Positions 24,601 to 37,500 of a stretch of DNA of 64,000 nt are shown here, in pieces (position 1 is the first letter of the stretch; every line of letters starts with the position of its first letter). A model generated the notes under the pieces. The model was not told the origin of the DNA. It saw only the letters and a program-made list of their open reading frames with translations, and made no database searches. The stretch is from Owenia fusiformis (Eukaryota; Annelida; Polychaeta; Sabellida; Oweniidae), in the NCBI GenBank assembly GCA_903813345.2, contig CAIIXF020000002.1:12980150-13044149 (forward strand). Reading direction: 5' to 3'. Position numbers and translations under genes: made by a program.

Positions 24601-27600
24601 AGCTATTGTAAAGGGCATCAAGTAAAACTGAATTGACTGAAGAGTAGATTTTATTTCAAAATTCTCATTAGGTTCATTTGAATTATAAAATATAGGTAGT
24701 GCCATGGTTTACATTGCTCTTAAATCTTTAAGCAATATAGAAATAGTTTCTCCTTTGTTTTAACTTTTAACCCTGAATAGTGTTGATCACTGGGTTACAG
24801 GAATCAGTTGTAGAATGTTAGATTTTCAAATGGAGTGAGCAAAACTGAAGAAAGTCGCTGCAGATAAGAGTTTTGCATTTGTTTCAATTCAATTAAGAAT
24901 CTATCTGCTCCATTTTTAAAGGTATCTCTCAACTGCTGATATGGCTAGAATATCAAGGGGTTATTAAATACATAGACCTATTTGATTAGTGCCCCCTATT
25001 GGGAGATACAGGCCCAGGGACTTGATCCAATATAAATTAATAAAGCAATGAAAGGGGTTATCCAAGGTTAATTCTTAAAACTATACATTGTCTCAATAAC
25101 AGACCAGTTTCCAGTAAATGAAATCTAAATGAGAATTAAGAATGAATTAAAACACAACAAAAATGAAGACATTCAGCAATATATAGCCAAGCGGATGATT
25201 CAGGCATTTTAGATGCAAAGAAATATGTTGCAAAATTGTCTTAATGGTTTTTTATGACTTCCAATTATTTCGTTTCATTGAACAGTTACTGTGTATTTCA
25301 CTCCAGCAAGTTCCTGGTAGAAATCTCAGTCTCTGTAGAGAATTTGACATATTTTACAGCTATTTTCATGGTTCTTATTCACAAAGTATCTATTGTGACA
25401 GAGAAAGAGAGAAAGGATCGGTTTTATTTAAAGTCCCCGTCTAAAGTTTGAAAATATTTTTTTATCGTTCATTTACTATTTGTCAGGACATAAAAAGTGA
25501 TTTTAGATATTTTTGAACAAAAAAAATTTTTCGAAAAAAAGTTGTGAGCATTTCATTTCTCAAATATTCAAATTTCCCGCCATTTTTTGAAATTTCTTAA
25601 TCATCAAATATTTCTTAATGTATTTCAAAAAAGATTATCTTTTTAACACCACTGCAAAGATTGAACAAAAGACACACTATTTCAATAATAAAATGTCATA
25701 TTTAATGGGCCACTTCAATGTTTTAGCTTATCAAAAATATTTTGAAACATTAGTGATGTCACTAAGGTAACAAAAACTTTTTGAAAAAAAGTGAATTTCT
25801 TTTTTCGATGTCAATCTTTTCTAAATATGCTAGACTTTCATAAAAAAACAATGTTGATTGTCTAACCAGGTTAAAAGGAAGAATAAATTATGTTTTAGAT
25901 ATCATTGTACCATTGGTTTCTATGAGAACTAAAATTTTTAAATGCATTTTTCTCAGAACCATTTTCATGCACTGATAAGTTCATTTCTCGCTTGTTTATC
26001 AACCGATTTTCTTAATTTTTTCGGCAAAAAACATGGGAGGATGAATGCTATATGCATTGGTATGAATTGTGGATAATTAGAAGATATGAGTGACCTCTAA
26101 AAGTTGGTTTTAAATAAATTCACAAATTTTGGAACAAAAAGTCTATCAAAAACCACTTTTTGAAATTTAAAAAAAAAGTTTCACATATCACACTTTGATT
26201 ACATTGGGTAAGACTACAATATAAGCCAAAGTGGTTTAAACTTTACATGGGGCCTTTAACAGAATTAACTTTCTGCTAACTTTGCAAAAGATGAAAATTA
26301 CAAAGTACCCTTAACTCCTTTAAAACATATTAAAATAGAAATTGATAGATAAATTTGTATAAGCAATGAGGATATGAGATTTATCTACTGTGACATGTTT
26401 GACCTGTAAAAGTATGTTCTGGTTGGTTTTATCAAGTTTCCATGGTAATTATACAGATGTCATTATAGCGATACCTTTAAATGAAGTTTCACAATGATCA
26501 TTATTTGCATGCCATTCATCCGAAATATGTGCAATGAATGAAATAATCCAAAATATGAATGTAATTGAACTATGAAAGTATTAAAATTGAAAAAAAAGTG
26601 ATTATTCTGAGAAAATCACTGGAATAAGCAAGAAAATAACAAGATTATTGGAATGGATAACATATATTTAATAATCATTCAACCGAATAGAACTTTGCAG
26701 AGATTAAGCAGATAACACTGCATTTTATTTATTTGGGCAAAGGGAAAAAAGCGGAAAATCTTTTCAAATCATTTAAGGATTATTCTTGAATTAGAAACAG
26801 TTGTGTCAATAAGAACTGGTCAGATATACGTAAATTCAAGAAATATTATACTGTCTGTATGATTCTATAACAATGTGGATTGTAAATACCAATCACACGC
26901 TTTGTTTATTTTAGGATTTCAATTTGTGTAAAAGAGATGTTTTACAACTGTGTTATTTTCACTGATTTCATAATATGGTTATTAAACAAATTGTTCTGGG
27001 CATTATTATATGTTTGATAAGGATACTGACACGGAACTTGCTTATTGTGTTTTGAAAGATTATGGAGAAACCATTATTGATGTGTACTTAGCGGGTACTT
27101 AGCAACATCATCATTTTTCTAAACTTTTTTTATTTTTGCTTTAGATTTAAGTTGCTGTTAATTTGAAATTGGTTGTCAATCCAACGGTGCTCATTTATGT
27201 ATGATAGTTGAAAATATTTTAGAAGGGAGTCAATTCTTTACGCTTTTTATAGAAACTATACCTAATATAGTCTTGTTTCAAGCCCTTGTAAGTAGATGTG
27301 GTAGGATGGTCCTGAGGATTGATGAAAGAATATATTTCTATAAAATTCCAAGCCAGAAATATTTTTATCCTGGTCAACAATATGTCTCTCTGAAAAATGG
27401 TCCATCTCTGGATGAGTAGGATGTTTAAAGATACAGCTATTGATTTTTCTTTAAGTATTTGTCATCAAGAGATTCTATAATAAGGGGTTGACTGTTTGAA
27501 AGAAAAATTTGTTATATTTGCTGATTGTGATTGTTAATAAAATGCCTATTGGTAGGTAAATGTTTTATTTACTTTTAAAAAGCATTTTCTATAATGTCAC

Positions 27601-28401
27601 AGTCAAAAATATATTATTGAAAAACGAATCAAATTGAAATCTGAAAGCTATTGTCCAAAATTTCTCTACTTTAAATCCTTCAATTTCTACAATTGTCCTG
27701 ATTTTTAAGAAAAAATCCACTTATGAATTTCAATTTGAACAGTGTAGTTTGACGCACTATCACTCAAGCTTTATTTATTCAATTGAAATACAATGATCTA
27801 TGGGATTATCTGAGTTGTACAAAATATGGAACATGACAGTACAATTAAATATCTCAAGTTTTATTCATATTTGATTACTTTTCACTTAGCCATCATACTG
27901 AGACAAAAATAGCATCAATTTTGTTCAGTTTTGTATTTCACACAAAATTTGACATATTTTTTAGATTACGATAGAGTTTTGAAAGTTGACATAAATTGAT
28001 TGCCGATGTTGTATTTGTTTTAAACATTTGCCGTACTTGACCGGTTTATGTATTTTTACGTAGGTTTACTGATATGAAAAAGATTTACCCTAAATCAAAA
28101 TTTGACATTAACAGTCCGCAGATAAATTATTGATATTCAAGTGTTGAGTTTGAAAATGAAGTTCAAAACAAATTCATATATTTTTTAAAATTTTAAAAAG
28201 TCTTGCATGTAGCCCTTGTGTTCCCATTCTCTAATACTGGGTTGTGCAGGTAATTATTTGCATTAAATACAAATAACAATGAATGTCTTCCCGAATTATT
28301 GTCATCTTAGAATTTCAAGTCACACTTTTGAGAATTGATGTACTGAGTATGAATCATTTTATTAAGGGGTCTTCTCAAATATATGTATTCTTTATTTGTA
28401 G
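18604..28401. other. Intronic DNA between the Polinton and the first visible dach exon
   Basis: No convincing exon or RNA gene. It contains the 58-bp tandem array listed separately, probable copies of the dispersed repeat on the minus strand near 20204-20332 and 22845-22985, and long low-complexity A/T stretches (about 25450-26200). The segment 24060-24480 is less repetitive, with several CG dinucleotides and ATTA/TAAT sites. It could be regulatory, but nothing in the sequence alone proves that. Confidence 0.55.
18869..19158. repeat. 58-bp tandem repeat, five units plus a partial sixth
   Basis: Units begin AGCTTACATATGATTTATGA and end with ATACAATACATGGAT, starting at 18869, 18927, 18985, 19043 and 19101. 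They differ by a single base (CTACG versus CTACA in the third unit), so the array is young. The sixth unit breaks off after AGCTT at 19159. Non-coding. Confidence 0.93.
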
Positions 28402-28520
28402 TGCACGTCCAGGCCGGCCCCCAAAGAGAAGCCCCTCTGTCCATGCCAATCCCGAAACACTGGAAAAGTTGAAGAAGAGTCGTCTTGACCTTGGGGACTA
28501 TCACTATCCCCCTATGATAG
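28402..28520 (+). CDS. dach: dach exon a (first visible): RPGRPPKR linker
   Basis: The acceptor is TTTATTTGTAG and the donor ATAG|GTAAGT. It encodes SARPGRPPKR followed by a stretch rich in K and L with SRLDLGDYHYPPMI. In vertebrate DACH the RPGRPPKR tract immediately follows the DACHbox-N, so the exon before this one should carry that domain. Entry is in phase 2 and exit in phase 1. Confidence 0.9.
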
Positions 28521-31500
28521 GTAAGTTGCTATAGTAACTATAAATAATCACCTACCTAGATATGTTACTGTGCCAACCACAGTCAGTCAATGTAAGGTAA
28601 GAAAACAAGAAAGTATGTTGCTATGGTAACAATATGGAAATTTTCGTCAATCAATTACCTCTACATAAGTTGCTTTATTGAACTGGTTTGTTGCTATTTC
28701 AAAAATAATTATGACATTATTTTTCATGTTTAATATAATATTTAATGCTATATATATTATACATTATTTAAGTTGGTATGGGAACCTATTTTTATATGTT
28801 TCTACCATTTCCTCGTTGATTCTTCTTGCTAGGTTGTTGCATAACATCCACTACTTTTTAACACATCACATTAAAATTAATTTCTGCTAAACCATTAATT
28901 ATGAGAGACAGAAAGTCTTCATTCCGTGTCTATCCAAGATTGAGTATAGCATCTCTGGAGAATTCTAATTTCAGGGCATTAATGTTTTCTGAATGAAAAA
29001 AAGTATTCATTTCTTTGGTATCAAAGTTCCTATTGAGCCACCATAAAGCATAGTAGAGCGTAGTAGAATCTGACATGATAGTACTATTTTCCTGTACTCT
29101 ATAGCATGCAATTATCCCAAAACATGTTCAAGCAATTGTTCTCATATTTATTGACAAAATTAGTATTTACCTTGAATTTACCTTTTACATTAAACTTTGG
29201 CTCGTTCCTAATTAAGGTGTGTTGTTCTTTAGGCTGGATTATGTCACGTAGCGATGAGCAGTATCTGATTTATTTTCCAGATTAAAATGCTAATATTTTC
29301 TATGTTTATTAACTGTCATCAGCACAAATTAGGTTTAATTTTTATTTGCTGATTTGATTGAAAAATTAAATTTTATGAGGTTTGGTTGACACTTCATACC
29401 AGAATGTTAGCAATAATTCATTGTTTTCTGTTTCATTTTAGATCCGAAAAAAGCGCCACTTTTGGCAAATGGGTTCTCTCACTATCTGCCACATCTAGGG
29501 GCTGTACCTTTTATGCCACTCAACCATCCAATGATGTCAACAGCTGTTTCTATGGCAATGGCCAATCATCTGCGAGGGGAGGCACAACCAGTGATGCGAG
29601 AACGAAGTGAATCTGATTCAGATCTAATGTCCCCAAGGTAATTATACAAATATATTATTTGATTATATTTCTTCCATTGGTATTTGTTCTGATTTCTTTG
29701 TAAAATTGTCTTTTACTTTTGTGGTATCACTTGTGTATCCTTAGTAAACAACTTATTGACAAACATTTTGAATTGGAATGTAAATACGTCATACAAAGGG
29801 CATTCCATAAGTTCCCATAATTGATAATTGTTTGACTTCAATTTTATGAATAGATCTATACAGGAGAGGATGGAACATGCAGATCACCATAGAGACGGCC
29901 ACCACAACCATCATCCCCATGACGATAAACTATCGCCACACTACCCCCACCTTATACAGCACCGCAGCTATGACAGACGTGTCAGCACCACTGATAAGGA
30001 ATCTGGTAAATATTTGTTTCATTCAATTTCTCAGCGCTTCAACCATTTGAATCATCAGAGCATGAATTCTCCAAAAGTGTTTTTGGAAGTATTTGTCATA
30101 AATACATGTGCATTATAACGATCTTTAATATTAATGATTTTAATATGCCTTAAAAATTAGTTTTGAATTTTACTTCTAAATGTATAATTGTTCTCTGTTC
30201 ATTAACCAGCATTACAAGAAGGTCATGCTCCTAGGTATTGAAGTATCAACAAATCGTGCCATTCAGTTGGCATTAATTATAGAAATTTGTTCTGAAGCAG
30301 TGAAAGTCAGCTATTTGACTTCTAACAGTTACTAAACAATTAAAAAAGTACAATAACATATTTGGGCGTATTTTCCTCATGTTTTCCCTGTGGAAAAAGC
30401 TCAAAACTAACAATTGTGATCCAAGATTATTTTTTGAAGAAGTGAATTGATAGCCCTGAGCTGAATAAAAGCTGACATGCCATTGGTAGATAAACATTAA
30501 GAGAGCAGATCAATTACAAAAATCAGACTTACAAATGAGTGAAATATGTTTCGAAAAGCTTTTGTTATTCTTGTGAGGATAATTATTGTTAGAAGGTGTT
30601 TTTGTTCAAATGCGCCACAAAAACATTAACCCTAAGCAGTCTTTGTAGCTGCCCACCAAAAATTACATATTTATTTTTCATTTTGTCAACAAAGATACTG
30701 GTAAATGTTTTTAGTGGCAGTGTCGGAAAACACCTCTGTCTTATTTATTCAAAACACACGAGAGTTCGGCTTCAAAACAAACCGCATTGATTAATCTCTG
30801 ATCAGTAGGAGGATTTCCCATGTCATCTCATTGCAGACGCAAATCTACACGATTCTTTTGTGATTTTGTTCAAATGATTCTAGATGATGACTTTTGACTT
30901 TTTCAATTAATTTTTATTATCAATTTAAAAAAAACATGATATTCATATACATGATATGGTACTTGTATGTATTTTTTGAGAAACAAAACTTTTGCTGACT
31001 TTTAAAGAATTGGTATCGATATGGAGAACTGAATTCAACAATGTTTTTCTCTTAAACCAATCATTGAAAACATTCTGTAAAAAAACACGGTATTTAATGT
31101 AATGTTGACTGATTGCCAACAATTTAATGCAAAAATTATTTAGAAATATTTGATATAACTGTTTTTGTTAACATTTTTTTTTTTTAGTGCAGTTGTTTTT
31201 GCTCCTTTCTACCAATTCTTGAGAATGAAATAAAATGTCTTTCCGAACCTTGTTGGAACAAAATAGCATATACAACATGTTTTTAGACCTCTCAATATTA
31301 CAGTTATACAAAGGAATTTTGGGTTGATTTTAAAAAGGTATTCAAAAAATTAAAACAAAATCCCCCCAAAATAGATAAAAATCAAGATAAACCTTTTATT
31401 TCATTAACAAGATACTTTTTGAAAATCAACCAAAATTTCCTTTGTACAATTACAATATTGAGAGACCTAAACATGTTGTGTTTATGTCATTTTGTTCCAA

Positions 31501-34500
31501 TGAGGTTCGGAAAGATGTTTCATTTCACTCTGGAAACATGATACCAAGAACAAAACAAGTGTTTGATGTGTTTTCTAAAACAATATAGATGAAAGTATAT
31601 ATCTATTTTTCAAATTATATTGTTACCATTCAAAAGATCACCATTAAATTGACGATGTGTTAAAGTTTTAGATTTTTTTCATGACTGGTTTAAGAGAAAC
31701 ATGTGTTCAAAAAGTTCTCCATATCGATACCACTCCTTTGACTACTGCAATAAACTACTGCAGTATTGGAAAAAACAAAATAAGATATGTTTAGATATAC
31801 AAAACCTGTCTTAGTGAACACCTCTATCTTGTGAACACCTGTCTCTACTGGACACCCTACTTGTGAACAACTACCAGCATTGACATTTTAGTGCATTTGA
31901 TAACCAGTTTGCAGTATAAGATTTGATGTCTACTTTGTGACAGTATCTGTTGAAGATCTTCCCAGGCTTGCCTCACATTGACATCAATTTGAGACAATTC
32001 AGCTTTTTTTAAAAGGAATACATATTATGAGTACACGAGAGACCCATCTTGTCTTATTAACTTCAGGGGAATGGAAATATGTGTGTTTAATTGTCTTTGA
32101 TTATCCCACAATGAAGATCCGTGATACAAAATGTTTCCAAGAAATTGATAGAGATTCATTTTCAAAAAGCTTTTGTTTTGCCTGTCAATATCATTATTTG
32201 TTTCAAATGGTTCCAATTAAACACCATTTAACTCTCAGAAATGAATGCTGAAGATAATCTACTATTAAATTCACATTAGAAAGATTTCTTTACTCATTCT
32301 TTAAATAACACCCCAGTCATGGATATATTACATATTATTTCTCAAAAATGGAAATACAATCTCTGAATTTCTCATATTTATATTCTATTTAAAGCAAATG
32401 CTTTCTTCACTCCTCCATAATTTCTCAATTTTTCATGATATTTCACAATTGAAACATGTTTACCTAGACATTTTATTGCCAGGTAATCGTCTGATGTGAA
32501 ATGTCAATAAGAACAGCAGACCCATCTTAATGGATTGAAGAAGTCTTTCCGCAGGTGAAAGTGTGCATTTCCTTCTCTCTAGGAGGAAACTTGAAATATT
32601 GTCAGATTACAAATAATCTTAGATCTACATGTATTGATAATTTATGAAACTGGAGCTTGGTTAGGAGGAGGGGATGTTGGGGTGTTTTAGGAGGAAGGCA
32701 AGGATGGGGTGAATCCAGGGGTTATATGTAGTGTCGGAGATGATGTTATTCATGCATCAATGAAAAAAGTCTTATTTAAAATGCGGGATTTTTAAATATG
32801 CCTGTGGAATATTAAGTTTATTTTAATGGGAGGATTATTTAAATAAATAAACTGTAAAAATATGACAAAAATAGATGAATTAGAAAATGTGAAATGAACT
32901 GGGCTTTAATTCAAACACCAGCTATTGCGAATTTCAGTCAGATTCAAGCAAGGAAAATGAAAAGACATTCTTTCTTTGGTGAGAACATTTGTCTTTCTGG
33001 ATTCTAAAGTAGATTTCCTGAAGCGTCAAATCTTTGAAAGCCTTTTATATCTCATAAGAGGATAATAAGAGGATAATCAATATAAATAAGCACTCACAAA
33101 AGGTCACTCAATACCTATGTAAGTTTAAGAGATGTTGATTATTGATATGATACAGGAAAGAGGGCTAAGAATCATCATTAAAATACCTGTAAATTAAATG
33201 CTTCCCTTGCTTAAAAGAGTTTTCTTTATCATTTGCTCAAAAATAATTATACAATACCTTGATTTTCTTGTTGTCATATAATTTCAAAAGTGAATGAAAC
33301 ACCAATTTCCTTTATTTCTTGCTAATTCTACTGTTCATATGTTTATTATAGAAGTTGACATACACAGATTTTTGCACAGGGGATATCTTTCATTTTCTAG
33401 CTACATGATAGATCCATTTAAGTACAGCTTTGTCATAAATAGAAACAAACAAAAATACATGTTATTATTCTTTTCAAGATATTGTCAGTTTTATCTCACC
33501 GTGAGAAAAATATAACTTTGTCCAAGTGTAAATTTTATCCACTTATCTCATGTTAAAAATGATCCCATTCTGACAACATTTCATTTTCATGATTCATTCT
33601 AGTTTCTATTTTAAAATATCAAAATTGAATTTATTTAGTTCTGAGTTTACTGAAATCATTTGCTTTCAAGAGAAGGATATATGTAACTTACCAGTTTCAA
33701 AATATGAGCATTCACATTGGTTCTCAAAAGTGGAGAAGAATGCTTCATCTGGATATTTTAAGATTTATCATACACACAGGGTGTCAAATAAGTCCTGTCC
33801 CCCCTGCTGCAGCTAAAACCTTAATATATGGTACACAGTGTGATATACCATTGGAAAGATCATCCAAAGTTATGTTAACTCACCAACTCTCAAGTATTTT
33901 GGATAAAATTCACCTATATTTTGATGATGTTCTTTATAGTTAGTGTAGCCTCCTTAAGCAGCTTTTATTGCGTCAAAATGAGAAGGATATGACCTCAGAA
34001 ATACGTCAAAAAGTTAACCTTTTTCGCATTTCACTTTATACAAAAAGGTTTTCACCACTTTCCTTGCACTTCTATTTTCTACACATCTAACCCTATCCAG
34101 AAATTGGTTTAATTCGTTGCCATATACATATGTTGTAATCTTTAGGTCCTTTGACTTTTCTCATCCCCGATTCTTAAAATCCTGCCAAATACGCCAAATT
34201 GCCATGTTTCTAGGCTTATGGTCACCTCAATTGATACAATGTAAAAATTTGTGAGATTGATTGACATGTGTCAGCTACATGCTAATCAACGTAACTTTGG
34301 AAGACCTTTCCAATGATATATCACACTTGGTACCATATATCTTGGGTTTGGCTGTTAAGGGGGGATAGGACTTATTTGACACCCTGTAAATCAAAGAAGT
34401 AAGTCAAAAATAAAACATGGTGCCATGCAGGCATACATGGATACATGTTGATATAATAACATATTATCATTTCATTCATATAATGTTTTTATATGCTTGA

Positions 34501-37500
34501 TGTGAAATACAAAGTATTTAAAAAATCCTAATGTTAAAATAAAAACACATGATGACATGCATGCGGTTCACTGCTTTCTTTGACAAACTTGAAACAAGTT
34601 AGCTCTATATATTCCGATACCCTTTCCTCTTGATGGTCATTTTTGTTTACTTCTAACTTATTTTATGATTGAGATATATTCTAATGTAATTTTCCATTAT
34701 TACTTATATAACTCCTGAACATATGATAATAAAAAGGGGCCTGGCAATGCTCATTTTGAGGTTTAAATGTTCATAACACAGCTAGAGTAGCATATCCTTC
34801 TCTTGCAAGCCCATGCTGAGATATAGATCCTAAATTCGAAAATCGGATATGAAATTGATTCTAGTCTAAGTGCTGACTAGCATGATTGAACTGAAAAAAA
34901 GAATGCGCTATTTCTGTCCCAGACCGGTAAAACCATAACTTATATAAGTATTAATTATAAAACAAATATGCAATGTGAGAAGCTATCGGTTGCTTACTTA
35001 AAAGCATGTTTCCTTTTCTAAGATCTACATTACGATATCAGTATTGTTGCTATGTAATCTTCACCAATTTCAAATAATAAAACCTACAGCTCAGTGTAAA
35101 CAAACATCAATTATAAACATCCTTGGCATTCGTAACGGTATCGCTGTTACGTAGAAGAAATGATTTTTTGATTTTCTTGAGAAAAATCTTTTGGGGCACA
35201 CCTCTATTTGTGATGTCTCGTGTTGCTACAAAAGTTAAGTGTCATCATAAACTCAGATTGGTTTCATTACAAGTTTGGATTTCTGAAACCCATAATTAAT
35301 TATTAATAACTATTGGTTTTTACATTCAATTCTTTCATTCTCTGTTCTTCTCTTTGTGTTGTTTTAATTTATCGAGACTGTAAATGAGTTAAAAAACATT
35401 CAACATAGCAAATGTTTCACTCTTGGTACTTACATTATGGACATGAACTTTAAGTCCATGTATATATAAACATTGTGCAGTAACTTCTTATTTCCTTGAG
35501 AATGAAGTCCAAGGTCATCCATACAACAAAACTTCCAGAAAGGGATGATGTTCTAAATATCTGTGATATAGGAACTTCGAAGAGAGGATATTGCAGGGTA
35601 TAGGAAATTCCATTAATCTAAAGGACATTTACCAATTGATTATTTTGAGATGAGCAAATGACTGAGAAAACAAAGGATTATTTGATTTTCATAAAATATG
35701 TTTTAAGTTACATAGATGTTTCTAGAAAGTCATTTCATTTCAATGATTTAGCATGGAGTTTGTAATCAATGCCTTTGCTTAATACGGATCCCCATGTGAG
35801 TCTATGGAATCACCCACTTGCTATAAGATCATATCTATAGATTTTTAAATAAAAATCAAATGTTTGCCTATCCTGTTAAAGTAAAGAATAGAGGTGGTAC
35901 CTTGAGAAATATAGTGTTTTCACGGAGCTTACTTAATAACATGAGTTTCATTATCTTGACTGTATTGATTAAGTTTTACAAAGTTTTATGCCAACCACCA
36001 GATGGGGTAGTTCTCAAGTTGCGTCAGATTTCAATATTTTTTTATATGTATTTGTTAAAGGTCATTGATATGGTATTTTTTCTTTTATTACCAATATTTA
36101 TAATAAATAACTTCATTTTAAAATATTTTAGGAATTGATTTATTATTGTTATTTATATGTTTATTTTAATCCAAATAATTGATATTTATACTGTACAGTT
36201 ATTTATCCATTTTTTGTTTTAGGATATATCAATGGAAGAAATGTTTTTTAAAAAATATTGTTTTATAGTGAGTGAAAATTCAGAGAATGGCATTCAAGAG
36301 GAGTCAGTTTAGAAAATAGAGTTGAAAATAATGGAGTCAGCGAAGAAAGTATCAAACAAGCTAGTTTATATGTTCTAAGAAAGAAATGGTGTGAAAAGAG
36401 ACAGACCTTTGGATTGATGTGAAAAGATCATAGAAAAACAAGTGGCTTTACCATACTAAGCAAATACAATAAAATGAAATAGAGACAAAATAAAGAAACA
36501 ATTGTCCACAAATATTTAAACAGATCAATAACAACCGTGTCGACTTTATAACTTGTTAAACCCCGGCTGAAGAAAATCAAATTTGTCATTTCGATTGTAT
36601 TGGGATTTACATGTAACTGAGCCTTTATTTCACATAAATGAATTGAATAATAGAAAACTATACAAATACTATTGCGGTAACTCAAAACAAGCAGATTGTG
36701 AATTGAATGATTAATTTCCACACTGTGTCTATGTTCATATCGGAAATCATATTTTATATGGCTTGAAAGACCTAGTATTTGACAAGAAGAAATATAACAT
36801 GTTAATACCTTGTAATACAGACTTGTAACAAATACTCCTGAAATTCCTTAGCTTTGTGAATTATAGCTTTTTGATTGGTTGACGCATGTTGTCATATCTT
36901 TGTAATATTTACTTAGAGCTGGGAATCCATTTTCTACACCCTGAACTCCCCTTTTTTATTCTGTAAGAAGTTTTGAATAATGTATTTATCTACATGTATA
37001 TGTGCAACCTCTTACAGGTTTCATATCATGTTGATATGGGACATCATTCAATGTGCAATAATGTAAGAATCAAACCAACCTATGTAGGGGCCTACAGGGG
37101 TGGTCCATAATGACGGTGTGAAGTTCAATGGCCCCAAAATATCAGTCATTGAGCCTTTTGGCTTTACATAATAAATTATTACAAAACTAAGAACTATAAT
37201 TATATTATATGTATATGAATGATCATACATTATTTTACCAACATATTCTCTTCTCTGAAGGTATTGGAACACCGAGTGATGCACCCAGTGGAATGGATTT
37301 GTCGACAAAGAGTGCATTGCATTCTGGGAATTCAGATGACGCAGATGAAGATACTGATGATGAAGAAGGTAAATAGCACGAGCATGAATATTATGTTTGT
37401 TGATTGAAAAAATGTTGTTTCAATATATTTCATGTACATGTATACAATATGAAGATGGGTAATGGTAGCTTTAAAAATATCATATGAATTTCCTTGGGAA

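Larger units (their letters stand above)
30006..37260 (+). other. dach intron, 7.3 kb
   Basis: It contains the foldback element at 31012-31731 and the inverted-repeat element at 33776-34387. Elsewhere it is AT-rich sequence in which I see no exon or RNA gene. Open frames around 35860-36138 and 36428-36721 encode no recognisable domain. Confidence 0.75.
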
